From contig CALUSB010000006.1 of the NCBI GenBank assembly GCA_944323335.1, positions 1 to 64,000 of the forward strand: a stretch of DNA of 64,000 nt. Direction: 5' to 3'. Both the position numbers and the translations under genes were made by a program. The notes under the pieces are model-generated. The model ran no database searches and was not told the origin of the DNA. It saw only the letters and a list, made by a program, of their open reading frames with translations. The DNA comes from Candidatus Gastranaerophilales bacterium. GTDB taxonomy: Bacteria; Cyanobacteriota; Vampirovibrionia; Gastranaerophilales; Gastranaerophilaceae. Position 1 is the stretch's first letter, and every line of letters begins with the position of its first letter. Below, piece after piece: positions 29,503 to 38,529 of this stretch.

Positions 29503-30307
29503 TTTGGCTAAAAAAATTAACGCAGAGATTATCTGTGCAGACTCAAGAAGTGTGTACAAGGGTCTTGATATTGTAAGCGCTAAACCCAAAAAAGAAGAAA
29601 TGCAGGGCGTAAAACACCACCTGCTTGATATTATAACACCTGATTGCGACTTTAGCGCAGGTGATTTTGCAAAAGAGGCGCAGCGAACAATTGAGCAAAT
29701 TAAAAAAGAAGGTAAAAATGTAATTGTAACGGGCGGCACGTGGTTTTATATAAAATCTTTACTTGATGATAAAAAACTGCCTCAAGTCGGCATTAACAAA
29801 AAACTAAGAGAGGAGCTAAACCCAAAAACGCCTGATGAACTCTGGGATATGCTCTATAAACTCGATAGCACAAGGGCGCAGCAAATTCATAAAAACAATA
29901 AAGATAAAGTCATCCGCTCAATTGAGATGTGTATCGGGCTTAATATGCCTATATCAGAGTATATTAGGGAAGATAAAGAGCAATACGACACAAAATGGTT
30001 CATGCCAAAAATCGAGCGGGAAGAACTGTATCAAAGAATAAATAAAAGAGTAGATATTATGGTAGGCGAGGGGCTCTATGACGAGTGGCAAAAAATTAAA
30101 ACCCTCTACCCCAACTCAAAAGTGCTTGAGAACACCATAGGCTACAGGGAATTTTTTGAACTTGAGCGAGGCGAGTATAAAAACTTTGACGAGGCGGTTG
30201 ATAAGATTAAACAAAGGACAAGAAACTTTGCAAAGCGCCAGCTTACATATTTTCGCTCAAATAAAGACATAAAAAGCATTGGCGGTATTGGGGAAATTTT
30301 ATTTTAA
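29432..30307 (+). CDS. miaA: tRNA dimethylallyltransferase MiaA
   Basis: MiaA adds a dimethylallyl group to N6 of A37 in tRNAs reading UNN codons. The sequence has the P-loop GATCSGKTS, the substrate motif CADSRSVYKGLDIVSAKP, HHLLDII, FSAGDFAKEA, TGGTWFYIKSLL and a C-terminal KQRTRNFAKRQLTYFR, all characteristic. I take the ATG at 29432 (291 residues) rather than the TTG at 29423. Its 5' end lies inside the preceding membrane-protein gene, and its 3' end overlaps the convergent restriction-modification gene by 9 bp. Confidence 0.95.
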   Translation: MSQDFTITVITGATCSGKTSLSIDLAKKINAEIICADSRSVYKGLDIVSAKPKKEEMQGVKHHLLDIITPDCDFSAGDFAKEAQRTIEQIKKEGKNVIVTGGTWFYIKSLLDDKKLPQVGINKKLREELNPKTPDELWDMLYKLDSTRAQQIHKNNKDKVIRSIEMCIGLNMPISEYIREDKEQYDTKWFMPKIEREELYQRINKRVDIMVGEGLYDEWQKIKTLYPNSKVLENTIGYREFFELERGEYKNFDEAVDKIKQRTRNFAKRQLTYFRSNKDIKSIGGIGEILF

Positions 30308-32740
30308 AAATCCAAGTTCATAAACCATAGGTCGCATTTTATCAGCCAATTGTTTGTATAAAACAGAAAAATCTTCTAAATCATCTTTCATGTATTCTTT
30401 TACAACAGCTTTTATTTGATACCAACCGCAGTCCCAGTTCATTATCTGATACTCCGGATGTTCCTGATTAAACATCTCCCTGTATTTAAAAGACTTTTTA
30501 GTCAGTTCAATTGCCTTATTGAGTACTGCCAAAGCTTCCGGAGAAAATGTTTTTTCCTGTATCAATTTATATACATAACGCTCCTGTGCAGCCTTTGCGT
30601 CATTGTAAGTAAAATCAAAGTTATTTTCATTTGCAAGACGCATAATCTCATCTCTGCTCATGTAGAAAAATTCATTTTTGATATCCCAGAGCTGACCATC
30701 TTTTTCTATTTTTAATGAAGTTTGACAACTAGCCTGTCCTGCACCACTATGAAACAGTGAAAAAATTACACTGTCAGTTGCATATTCTTGCCAATTCTCA
30801 TTTTCCATATCAGGAGCACAATATTCATCTTTTGAATTCATCCAATTACCAAAAACCAATTTACGTGCAGCACATAAAGCGCAACATTTTATAAAATTAT
30901 TCCGCGATATTTGCAATATCCCAAGATTACTTGGAATATTGCTATTTAGAATTGTTACATATTGCATATTTTTATCAACATTATTACTATCACAAACCAA
31001 CACAGCCAAAGTATCTTTAGAACATTTCTTGATTTTTGTACTCGGATTTATACCAGATTTAAGACACAAACATTCTGTATCATTTTTCAAATTTACATCC
31101 TTTGCCCATTCTTTTGCAGTAGTTTTATCATCCAAATTATATAAAACCTTTTCTCCTACTACTTCTATTTCAGCATTATCCTCATCTATTAATAAGTATT
31201 CAAATTCATTCCTGTTGCTTGTATTCCCATCTTTCCACACAGAAAAGCTGATACCCCAGTAATTCGCGACATCTGAAAAATGAGCAGCACTAAACTGCAC
31301 ACCAGATTTAAATTGAAAATTATCAAAAAGTCTTTGTCTGAAAAGTCTGTAGCTACCACCAGTAAGAAATAAGGTTGGACAAAAAACTGCCAAGCATATA
31401 TTTGATAATTTAAAATGTTCTTTTATAAGATTTATTCTGTACAAAAATTGAGCATACAAATTTTGAGAACAAGCACCCATACCGTCGTTTCTCATTTTTT
31501 TATTTATTCTCGTCTTAGCACAGTCTTTTTTGCTTGTTTCATTATTAATACCTGCGGTTGCATAAGGCGGATTTATAAAAAATACTATAGGTTTGTTTTC
31601 ATCCAAAGCCTCATATAACTTCGGGGGCAATTTACAACCAAATAAATTACTTATATCATCATTCAAAAAATCAAACACAAATTTTGTAGCCTCGGGATTA
31701 TACCTTTTGCCACAATCTAGCTCAGCCTGCTCAAGTGTACTTGCATACAATTCTTTAAATTTATAATCTCTTGTAAGATTACCCGTACCCCAGCAACAGT
31801 CCCAAACTACATATTTTTCTTTCCAATCTTCTCCTAGTTCCTGAGATATCATCTTGTGAGCGTAGTCTGTAAATAATGTAGGCGTATAAAACTCACCGCT
31901 TCTTCGTCTTTTTGTATCTTCTATAAGCCTGTCGGATATTTCCGTAAATTTATTTTTATCTTCGGGAGAATATTCCTTTTCAAAATGACTGAAAAAAGTT
32001 CTGTAGTATTTACCGTTTATGTCATAGTGCTTATTGTGACAAACAAGTTTATTTTCGTTATTTGGATGTTGATAACAATTATCGCGGTCAATTATTGAGC
32101 TTATAAAAATACCAACTAAATCGTTTGGTGAAATTTTATCTGAATTTTTTAAAACTCTTTTTGTAAAATCATCAAAAATTTTAGAAATATTATGCTCGGT
32201 GACACGCACCTTGCGCACTGTATTAGTAGCAATTTCATTTATTTTGTCCGCAACATCTTTAAAAGAAAATGTGTCATTTATATCATGCACATATGGATTT
32301 ATTTCGCTATCATTTGCCACTTTCATTAATAAATCAGGATATTTATCCGATGAAGTACTTGGGGCTACAGACCAATCAACTTTTTCATCAAGGTATTTTA
32401 ATAAAGGATTTGTATGCATGACAAAAACTTCATTCACATCCCCAACCATTACAACATTTGGCAGTCTATCTCCATTTAATTCAAACTGTTTGAGGTAAAA
32501 AATAACCTGAACCAAAACCCTTGCACGTGATACGGAATTATGAAGTTCTTCATCAAACTTATATTCTATTAAAAGTCTTAAAAACAAGCCATTATCAACA
32601 AGACCATCACACTTGTAAGGATGTGAAATACAACCGCCGTTTTTTAGGAAATATATCCCAATACCCTCGTTGTAAACATCTTCTACTTCGCGCTCTTCTC
32701 TGGCATATTTTATCTTATCGTAAAACTTACTTTTGCTCAT
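30299..32740 (-). CDS. candidate type IIG restriction-modification enzyme (N6-adenine methylase)
   Basis: This 813-residue protein is an N6-adenine DNA methyltransferase: the RRRSGEFYTP motif (about 279-288), SAM motif I VVWDCCWGTGNLTR (about 312-325) and catalytic NPPY (about 390-393). Before it, CDGLVDNGLFLRLLIEYKF gives a D-x10-E-Y-K pattern (about 49-61) like a PD-(D/E)xK nuclease site, and a large C-terminal region could be the target-recognition domain. Together these fit a single-chain type IIG enzyme, although an orphan methylase is possible. I use the ATG at 32740, 5 nt after AAGGAT, instead of the longer frame. No separate endonuclease or specificity gene is nearby, and both neighbours are housekeeping genes, which suggests acquisition by transfer. 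Confidence 0.78.
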   Translation of the reverse strand: MSKSKFYDKIKYAREEREVEDVYNEGIGIYFLKNGGCISHPYKCDGLVDNGLFLRLLIEYKFDEELHNSVSRARVLVQVIFYLKQFELNGDRLPNVVMVGDVNEVFVMHTNPLLKYLDEKVDWSVAPSTSSDKYPDLLMKVANDSEINPYVHDINDTFSFKDVADKINEIATNTVRKVRVTEHNISKIFDDFTKRVLKNSDKISPNDLVGIFISSIIDRDNCYQHPNNENKLVCHNKHYDINGKYYRTFFSHFEKEYSPEDKNKFTEISDRLIEDTKRRRSGEFYTPTLFTDYAHKMISQELGEDWKEKYVVWDCCWGTGNLTRDYKFKELYASTLEQAELDCGKRYNPEATKFVFDFLNDDISNLFGCKLPPKLYEALDENKPIVFFINPPYATAGINNETSKKDCAKTRINKKMRNDGMGACSQNLYAQFLYRINLIKEHFKLSNICLAVFCPTLFLTGGSYRLFRQRLFDNFQFKSGVQFSAAHFSDVANYWGISFSVWKDGNTSNRNEFEYLLIDEDNAEIEVVGEKVLYNLDDKTTAKEWAKDVNLKNDTECLCLKSGINPSTKIKKCSKDTLAVLVCDSNNVDKNMQYVTILNSNIPSNLGILQISRNNFIKCCALCAARKLVFGNWMNSKDEYCAPDMENENWQEYATDSVIFSLFHSGAGQASCQTSLKIEKDGQLWDIKNEFFYMSRDEIMRLANENNFDFTYNDAKAAQERYVYKLIQEKTFSPEALAVLNKAIELTKKSFKYREMFNQEHPEYQIMNWDCGWYQIKAVVKEYMKDDLEDFSVLYKQLADKMRPMVYELGFLK

Positions 32741-32787
32741 AAATCCTTTTTTTAAAACAATAATACCATAAATTATTAACAATCTAA

Positions 32788-32812
32788 AAACCCCTGCAAG
32801 TTGCAGGGGTTT
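32788..32812 (-). terminator. rho-independent terminator of the ribosome hibernation factor gene
   Basis: AAACCCCTGC (32788-32797) and GCAGGGGTTT (32803-32812) form a 10-bp G/C-rich stem with a 5-nt loop. On the minus strand it is followed by a T-run, so it ends the transcript of the gene at 32845-33204. Confidence 0.85.
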
Positions 32813-32844
32813 AACTTATAACTATTAAATTTTTATCGTGCTTA

Positions 32845-33204
32845 TTATTTAGCCGCCTCTTCATCAGCAATAACTTCTGTTCTGATTGAAGGTGAGCCGC
32901 TTTTTGCTTTCAAGTATTTTTCTTTGTACTTTCTTACTTGTCTGTCCAGTTTGTCGCACACTAAATCGATTGAAGCATACATTGACTCAGCTTTTTCTTC
33001 AACTCTTACAGTGTCACCCAGTACTTTGCAGTTAATTTCCGCAACGTGAGAGTCTGCAACGGACGGATTTTTAATAACGGTTAAAACAACGTCAATTGCC
33101 TGAATTTGGTCATAATGTGCCGCAACTTTACCGGCTTTTTCTTTAACGTAGGCTTTAATTGCGTCAGTAATTTCTACGTTACGTCCGTTTACGTGAATAT
33201 GCAT
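32845..33204 (-). CDS. hpf: ribosome hibernation promoting factor, short type
   Basis: This HPF/RaiA family protein binds the decoding centre of idle 30S subunits. The start MHIHVNGRNVEITDAIKAYVKEKAGK and the later VLTVIKN and AEINCKVLGDTVRVEEKAESMYASIDLVCDKLDRQVRKYKEK blocks are typical of the beta-alpha-beta-beta-beta-alpha fold. I choose the ATG at 33204, 6 nt after GGAGA, giving 119 residues. Upstream ATGs at 33225 and 33243 lack good ribosome-binding sites. The protein lacks the C-terminal dimerisation domain of long HPF, so alone it would not be expected to bridge 100S dimers. Confidence 0.92.
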   Translation of the reverse strand: MHIHVNGRNVEITDAIKAYVKEKAGKVAAHYDQIQAIDVVLTVIKNPSVADSHVAEINCKVLGDTVRVEEKAESMYASIDLVCDKLDRQVRKYKEKYLKAKSGSPSIRTEVIADEEAAK

Positions 33205-33312
33205 AGTTTCTCCGTTTCTAGCCATATACTCTCTATATAGCAACTTTCCTTATTATACAACATCGAATTGTATTTTTAAAGACACAAATAGTAAAAAATT
33301 TAAAATTTGTAG

Positions 33313-33318
33313 TATAAT
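33313..33318 (+). promoter_or_regulatory. -10 box of the aminotransferase gene
   Basis: TATAAT at 33313-33318 lies 39 nt before the ATG at 33358, leaving a normal leader that contains the ribosome-binding site AGAGGAAA. No convincing -35 box is visible. Confidence 0.45.
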
Positions 33319-33357
33319 TAGTGACAGACGCAAAAAAAATCGTGAGAGGAAAAAACT

Positions 33358-34593
33358 ATGCAGAACTTTAGCAACTACATGGGCACACTTGAAACTTACA
33401 TCATGTTTCAAATTAAGGCAAAAATGCTTGCAATGAAAGATGAACTCACGAAAAAAGGCAGAAAGCCCATTGCTCTTTCTATGGGAGCACCTGTTGATAT
33501 GGTTCCGCAGTTTGTAGTTGACAGAACAAAAGAACTTCTTAATGACCCTAAAAACCACACCTACTCTACTCCAAAGGGTGAAGTTCCTTTTCTTGAAGCT
33601 GTAGCAAAACGGATGAAAAACCGCTTTGGTGTTGAACTTGACCCTAAAAGCGAAGTATTTTCTCTAATCGGTTCAAAAGAAGGTATCGCAAACTTCATAA
33701 GGGCTCTTATTAACCCCTCAATGGATAAAAAAGAACAAGAAATCATAATGATACCTGACCCCGGGTATGCCTCATACACTGAAATGATTAAAGTTTCAGG
33801 CGGCAGAGCATACGGCATTCCTTTAACGAAAGAAAATAACTACATGCCTGACTTAGATGAAGTTTGGGAAAAATTCCTAAAAGAGGGTAACGACCCCAAA
33901 AAAGTTAAGGCTTTAATCATAAACTATCCTAACAACCCTCTTGGCTGCACTTGCGATAAAAAATACCTGCAGCACTGCGTAGATTTCTGTAAAAAACACA
34001 ATATTGTACTTATGTCAGATAATGCTTACTGTGAAATTTATTTTGATGAAAACGATAAACCTCACTCGGTACTTGAATGTGACGGTGCTATGGATGTAGC
34101 GGTTGAATTTCACAGTTTCTCAAAACCCTACGCTATGACAGGCTGGCGTTTAGGCTGGGTATGCGGAAATAAAGACCTTGTATCAACTTTTGGTAAATTA
34201 AAATCCAGCCTCGATACAGGCGTATTTAAAGTACTTCAGTTTGCAGGCGCTGAGCTTCTTAACTCAAAAGAGGGTGATGAGTACATTAAAGAAGCAAATG
34301 AAAAATTTAAAAAGAAAATAGGTGACTTCGTAGACGGGCTAAACGAACTGGGCTGGAGCGTAGAAATGCCGAAAGCTACGTTCTACCTATGGATTGACCT
34401 GCCTCCAAGATACAAAACCGCAAAAGAATTTTGCGATGAACTTCTTGAAAAATCAGGCATAGTAGCAGTGCCTGGGGATGCTTTCGGCGATGAGGGTGCA
34501 GGACACTTGAGACTCTCTATTGTAGCTGATGAAAAAGAATTAAAAGAAGTTATACAACGTATGAAAGAAGACGGTCATACCTTTGTCAAATAA
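33358..34593 (+). CDS. PLP-dependent class I/II aminotransferase, DapL-like
   Basis: This 411-residue fold-type I aminotransferase shows YSTPKGEVPFLEAVAKR, SLIGSKEGIANFIRAL, PDPGYASYTEM, INYPNNPLGC, SDNAYCEI and the PLP-lysine motif HSFSKPYAMTGWRLGW. The GSKEGI block and overall arrangement are like LL-diaminopimelate aminotransferase, the lysine and peptidoglycan route used by cyanobacteria, but aspartate or other amino-acid transamination cannot be excluded. The ATG is preceded by AGAGGAAA. It overlaps hisH by 11 bp, so the two are co-translated. Confidence 0.85.
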   Translation: MQNFSNYMGTLETYIMFQIKAKMLAMKDELTKKGRKPIALSMGAPVDMVPQFVVDRTKELLNDPKNHTYSTPKGEVPFLEAVAKRMKNRFGVELDPKSEVFSLIGSKEGIANFIRALINPSMDKKEQEIIMIPDPGYASYTEMIKVSGGRAYGIPLTKENNYMPDLDEVWEKFLKEGNDPKKVKALIINYPNNPLGCTCDKKYLQHCVDFCKKHNIVLMSDNAYCEIYFDENDKPHSVLECDGAMDVAVEFHSFSKPYAMTGWRLGWVCGNKDLVSTFGKLKSSLDTGVFKVLQFAGAELLNSKEGDEYIKEANEKFKKKIGDFVDGLNELGWSVEMPKATFYLWIDLPPRYKTAKEFCDELLEKSGIVAVPGDAFGDEGAGHLRLSIVADEKELKEVIQRMKEDGHTFVK

Positions 34594-35176
34594 AGTTATA
34601 ATAATAGACTACGGCGCAGGCAATGTTAAAAGCCTTGGAAATATGCTCGAGTTTTTGGGCGCAGATTATGAAATAACTGAAGATAAAGAAAAAATCCTCA
34701 GTGCAAAAAAAATAATCTTCCCGGGACAAGGGCACTTTGAGCAGGCTATGAAAAAATTAAATGCAAAAAACATGCCTAAAACCATAAAAGAAGCAATATC
34801 AAACGGGGCAGATTTTTTAGGAATTTGCCTCGGTTTGCAGGTACTTTTTGAAAAAAGTGAAGAAGCGCCGAATGTAGATGGACTTGGAATTTTTAGAGGT
34901 GAAGTTAAAAAATTTCAAACGGGTAAAACACCTCAAATCGGCTGGAATAATGTCAAAACAACAGGCGCTGATACATACCTTGAGGATGATTACTTTTACT
35001 TTGTAAACTCTTACTACGTAGTACCTCAAGATGAGAGCATTATAAGCTCAATAACAAACTATCACATTGACTTTTGCTCATCAGTTCAAAAAGACAACGT
35101 CTGTGCGGTGCAGTTTCACCCCGAGAAAAGCTCGGATGCCGGTGTAAGGTTTTTTCAAAAATGGCTTAAGTTATGA
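34583..35176 (+). CDS. hisH: imidazole glycerol phosphate synthase subunit HisH
   Basis: HisH is the glutaminase that feeds ammonia to HisF in histidine biosynthesis. The 197-residue sequence has VIIIDYGAGNVKSL, FPGQGHFEQAM, the nucleophile elbow GICLGLQVLFE, IGWNNV and the His-Glu pair in VQFHPEKS, completing the Cys-His-Glu triad. The start is a TTG at 34583 within the end of the aminotransferase gene; the next residues (SNKVIIIDYG) match the family start, so it is well supported. hisF is not adjacent, unusual because the two often sit together. Confidence 0.93.
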   Translation: MSNKVIIIDYGAGNVKSLGNMLEFLGADYEITEDKEKILSAKKIIFPGQGHFEQAMKKLNAKNMPKTIKEAISNGADFLGICLGLQVLFEKSEEAPNVDGLGIFRGEVKKFQTGKTPQIGWNNVKTTGADTYLEDDYFYFVNSYYVVPQDESIISSITNYHIDFCSSVQKDNVCAVQFHPEKSSDAGVRFFQKWLKL

Positions 35177-37087
35177 TATATTATAAAACTCGTCAAGCGC
35201 GCTTATAAACTCGTTTGTAAGCTCTTCGGAGTATTTTTTGCCTGCTTGACGCTTAATTTCTTCAATTGCCTCTTCTTGAGTATAAGCTCTTCTGTAAGGC
35301 CTGTCTGATATCATAGCAAAATAAGAATCTACAATAAGTATGATTTGAGAAGTGATGGGAATATCGTCACCCTTTATCTGATTTGGATAGCCGCTGCCGT
35401 CCCAGTTTTCATGGTGATGTTCAATAATAGGAATAATATCGGAAATATTTGTGATAGGTTTTAATATCTCGCGCGCTGCCAAAAGCGGGTGCTCGCCTAC
35501 TTTTTCTTTTTCTTCCTGAGTTAAGGGGGCAGGTTTTTTAAGAATTTCATCGGGCAGCATGGTATTTCCGATGTCATAGAGTAAAATCGCTATTTTTAGC
35601 TTATCGATTTCAGATTTTGAAAGCTTAAATTTCTTTGCAACAATTGTGGCGAGCGACATTTTAGCTTTTGTAATACCTTCTTGATTTGACGGAGCGTAAG
35701 TTTGAGAAATTGTATCCACAACAGAATACAAGAGCTCTTGAGCCGAATTTCCCTTAACATTTTCCTGACGGGTTTGAAGTTTGTGAGAAAGCTCGGAAGC
35801 CAGTTTTGTATTAAATGGAATTCTGTGTTTTTCAAGTATCTCAACAAAAGCATTAACCGCAACATCTTGCCAAGAAACATTTTGCTGGGGCTGCGCCAGA
35901 CAAACCCTGTTTCTTCCTTGAATTTTAGCATCATACATAGCCTTATCCGCCATTTCGACCAAATCATCAAGGTCAAGGGTATGCTCAATAAAAGTTGCTA
36001 CACCAATACTTGCGCTCACATGTCCTAAGCCCTCAACAGGCTCTTTTTCAATAGAGGAGCGAAGCCTTTCAGCAGCTGCCGCACCGCCTTGGGCATCAAT
36101 ACCGGGAAGAATTATAGAAAACTCTTCACCGCCTATACGAGAAGCAATATCCACAGAGCGGGCATTTCTCATAATAACTCGTGCTACCGTCGCTATGGCT
36201 CTATCGCCCATAGAGTGACCATAGGTATCATTTATTCCTTTTAAATGGTCTAAATCAAGCCCTATTAGCGTAAAAGGCTGATTTAAACGCATAGCACGGT
36301 TCGCCTCACGTTCTATAGCATCGTCAAAAAATCTCCTGTTAAAAAGCCCTGTTAATGGGTCTGTGACTGCTTGCTTTTTAACCGTTTCAAAAAGATTTGC
36401 AATTGTTATTGCAAGCTCAATTTGGCGTGCAAAAAGATTTAGAAAATTAAGCTCATCTTCTTTTGCCTCAGCACGGGGAGAAAACACTGCAAGAAAACCC
36501 GTGAATTCTTTTGATGCTACAAGAGGCAGGATAATTACAGACTTTGTAAAAGTCTTTTTAGCTATATCTTGAGCGGTTTCATCGTTTAAATCAGGGAAAA
36601 CCTCTGTTAAAATTTCAACCAAATCCGTGTAGTGAACTGCAGTCCTATTTTCAATCGCTTCTTGAATTTTACCGTCTTTTTTGATTTTTAATTTAACATC
36701 AAAAATGGATTTTCCGATAAACTGCTCAAGTCTTTTTGAAAATTCATTTCTCAGATAAGTTCTTAAAGAATAAAAAACTCCGTCCTTATCAAGCTGTTTT
36801 TGAACAATGCAGCTGTATAGATAACCAAACTCGCCATGCAATGATGAAACAATGGTTTCAAGTACGTTTGAAAGGGGACGAGAAGAGTTCATCATATCCC
36901 AAACATGCTCAAGAGTAAGCAAGGTCTGGTTTGCTTTGTGGAGTTCTTCCGTGCGCTGAGCAATTTCGCGCTCCAGAGCTTGGTTTCTTTGATACACTTC
37001 AAGATAATCTCTTTTGTGTTCATAAATCTGGCTCTCAACGCGCTTAAGATTTTCGTTTGATGCTTTTATCCAGTCAAAAAATCCCAT
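35171..37087 (-). CDS. GAF-like/GGDEF/HD-GYP signalling protein with degenerate HD
   Basis: This 638-residue protein has an N-terminal coiled coil (about 10-60), a GAF-like sensor (about 65-230), a GGDEF diguanylate cyclase domain with GGEEF at 319-323 and an inhibitory RxxD site (RSVD, 310-313), and a C-terminal HD-GYP domain. The HD-GYP signature HHHENWDGSGYP (557-568) is intact, but the HD pair is YD (LLYDIGN, 502-508 instead of LLHDIGK), losing a metal ligand. It therefore probably makes cyclic di-GMP, with phosphodiesterase activity doubtful. No transmembrane segment is seen. A TATAAT box lies 7 nt before the start, implying a leaderless mRNA. Confidence 0.9.
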   Translation of the reverse strand: MGFFDWIKASNENLKRVESQIYEHKRDYLEVYQRNQALEREIAQRTEELHKANQTLLTLEHVWDMMNSSRPLSNVLETIVSSLHGEFGYLYSCIVQKQLDKDGVFYSLRTYLRNEFSKRLEQFIGKSIFDVKLKIKKDGKIQEAIENRTAVHYTDLVEILTEVFPDLNDETAQDIAKKTFTKSVIILPLVASKEFTGFLAVFSPRAEAKEDELNFLNLFARQIELAITIANLFETVKKQAVTDPLTGLFNRRFFDDAIEREANRAMRLNQPFTLIGLDLDHLKGINDTYGHSMGDRAIATVARVIMRNARSVDIASRIGGEEFSIILPGIDAQGGAAAAERLRSSIEKEPVEGLGHVSASIGVATFIEHTLDLDDLVEMADKAMYDAKIQGRNRVCLAQPQQNVSWQDVAVNAFVEILEKHRIPFNTKLASELSHKLQTRQENVKGNSAQELLYSVVDTISQTYAPSNQEGITKAKMSLATIVAKKFKLSKSEIDKLKIAILLYDIGNTMLPDEILKKPAPLTQEEKEKVGEHPLLAAREILKPITNISDIIPIIEHHHENWDGSGYPNQIKGDDIPITSQIILIVDSYFAMISDRPYRRAYTQEEAIEEIKRQAGKKYSEELTNEFISALDEFYNIS

Positions 37088-37094
37088 GTGAGTT

Positions 37095-37100
37095 ATTATA
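37095..37100 (-). promoter_or_regulatory. -10 box TATAAT, 7 nt before ATG (leaderless)
   Basis: On the minus strand TATAAT (37100-37095) ends 7 nt before the ATG at 37087, with TTGTAA 18 nt further upstream as a possible -35. There is no ribosome-binding site between box and start. Confidence 0.5.
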
Positions 37101-37169
37101 CAACTTTATTTATATATTTTACAATACCACGTTTTTATGATGTGTAATCAATACACTTAACAATATTAA

Positions 37170-37901
37170 TTAAACGTCTTTAACCCAGTATTTATCAAGC
37201 CACTTGACAGGTTTAATGTATCTGAAACCAAACTTGCCAAAGTATCCCTTATACGCTTGTTTTGGATTAGGTTTACCGTGGAAGATAACAATTTTTGCCT
37301 CCTGCGGGTCGCGTGCAACTTTAAAATAGCACACAGGAAACTTATAAAGGCAACACCTTTTAAAGCTTACGCACCAGTCAGAATTCCAGTATTTAAGCAC
37401 ACCTTTTTCAAACATTTCGTAGGTTAAAAATGCCTGTTCGTTTTTAAAGTGTTTTCTAATGGCCGTACCAAGGCCATAAAAATGCTCCAGTACCTCGGGG
37501 TGTTTTCCTATCTCAAAACGAAAAACAGAAGAGTTACCTATAATATCATCAGGAAAATCCCAATCTTTAATGATTAAAAACTCGCCCTCTTCTTCAAAAA
37601 ACGGGTCAAGGCTCTGTCTTATTATAATATCTAAATCTAAAAACAAAGCAGTACCTTTAAGGTCATAGAGTTCTTTATTAAATACGGTAAGCTTTTTCCA
37701 CATTCTATCGGGGATACCGTCCTCCTTTAGCGGAGGAATAGGGAAAGTTTCAATTTTTGGATTAATGCCTTGCGGGTTATCCGTAAAACATACAAAGCGA
37801 TGAGGTATGGTGATATTTTTTTCAACCATTTCATAGAGGCGATTTACATAGCCTGCGTCAAACTTTTCGCCCCATTTCATGCATATTATATTTTTATCCA
37901 T
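37170..37901 (-). CDS. glycosyltransferase with DxD motif
   Basis: This 243-residue protein looks like a nucleotide-sugar-dependent glycosyltransferase of the GT-A fold. It has an N-terminal strand (IICMKWGEKFDAGYVNRLYEM), RFVCFTDNPQG, a metal-binding-like FLDLDIII (about residues 88-95), and later VIFHGKPNPKQA, which resembles the conserved C-terminal histidine motif of such enzymes. It is soluble, with no signal peptide, and probably acts on a surface polysaccharide or glycolipid; the acceptor is unknown. The ATG has GGAGAG upstream. Confidence 0.75.
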   Translation of the reverse strand: MDKNIICMKWGEKFDAGYVNRLYEMVEKNITIPHRFVCFTDNPQGINPKIETFPIPPLKEDGIPDRMWKKLTVFNKELYDLKGTALFLDLDIIIRQSLDPFFEEEGEFLIIKDWDFPDDIIGNSSVFRFEIGKHPEVLEHFYGLGTAIRKHFKNEQAFLTYEMFEKGVLKYWNSDWCVSFKRCCLYKFPVCYFKVARDPQEAKIVIFHGKPNPKQAYKGYFGKFGFRYIKPVKWLDKYWVKDV

Positions 37902-37930
37902 TTTAACTCTCCGATGATATCTTCACATAA

Positions 37931-37961
37931 ATGCAGGCGGCGTTATTAGCGTCGCCTGCGT
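37931..37961 (-). terminator. terminator of the 103-aa gene
   Basis: GCAGGCG (37933-37939) pairs with CGCCTGC (37953-37959), extended by inner G-T, C-G and G-C pairs around a 7-nt loop. It lies in the 76-bp gap between the small gene and the downstream glycosyltransferase gene. The T-tract on the minus strand is short. Confidence 0.6.
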
Positions 37962-37977
37962 ATTTTATAAATAAAAC

Positions 37978-38289
37978 TTAAATTTCTTCCTCAATGTCAC
38001 CCATTGACTCAAGCTGTTTCTTTTTAAGATTGTGCACAACAGCATCAACAAGTAACTCGTAAGATTTTGCATCTTTAATCTTTGCGGAAAACTCCTTGAC
38101 AAGAGTTTCTCTTACCATTTTTTCAAGATTATCGTTATCAAACCCCGGGGATTTTTGTTCATCGGGAATAAGATAATCAATGTATTTTGAGCCTATTTTA
38201 TAGTCTTGAAGACTTTTGAACATAAACCACTTGAGTTTTGGGCTTATGTTGGCAAGTTTTCTAACTATTTTGAAATTTTTAAAATTCAT
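37978..38289 (-). CDS. small cytosolic protein of unknown function
   Basis: I use the ATG at 38289, 5 nt after GAGG, giving 103 residues starting MNFKNFKIVRKLANISPKLKW; the longer frame to 38370 looks like spacer. The protein is lysine-rich, mostly helical, and has no membrane segment or recognisable motif. A hairpin directly follows the stop and would end its transcript. Confidence 0.6.
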   Translation of the reverse strand: MNFKNFKIVRKLANISPKLKWFMFKSLQDYKIGSKYIDYLIPDEQKSPGFDNDNLEKMVRETLVKEFSAKIKDAKSYELLVDAVVHNLKKKQLESMGDIEEEI

Positions 38290-38529
38290 CCTAACCTCAG
38301 ATGTTGTGCTTTCTCTTCTTTTAAGTGCCCTGAATAAAAAAAGTGACAATTTTTTGTATTTTATTAACAAAAATTTACTTAATTGTATAACATTTTAGTA
38401 CATTTGAAAAGTTATATATTTTTGTAAATTTTCTTTACAAACAAACAAAAATCATTAAAGTTTAAAGGTCAAAATTACGATGACAATTATACAAGGATAG
38501 ACTCTTGAAATAAGGAGACAAAAGGCGAT

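Noticed and set aside
33205-33357. A raiA-motif RNA near the hibernation-factor gene
   Set aside because: The gap between hpf and the aminotransferase gene is about 150 bp, too short for the roughly 200-nt motif, and shows no extended pairing.
33253-33558. 101-codon minus-strand frame across the hpf-aminotransferase gap
   Set aside because: It overlaps the start of the well-supported aminotransferase gene, is Phe/Leu/Ser-rich like an antisense translation, and lacks a ribosome-binding site.
38371-38529. Possible regulatory RNA in the 159-bp gap
   Set aside because: Only AT-rich sequence is visible, with no stable hairpin or conserved element beyond the ribosome-binding site of the 85-aa gene.
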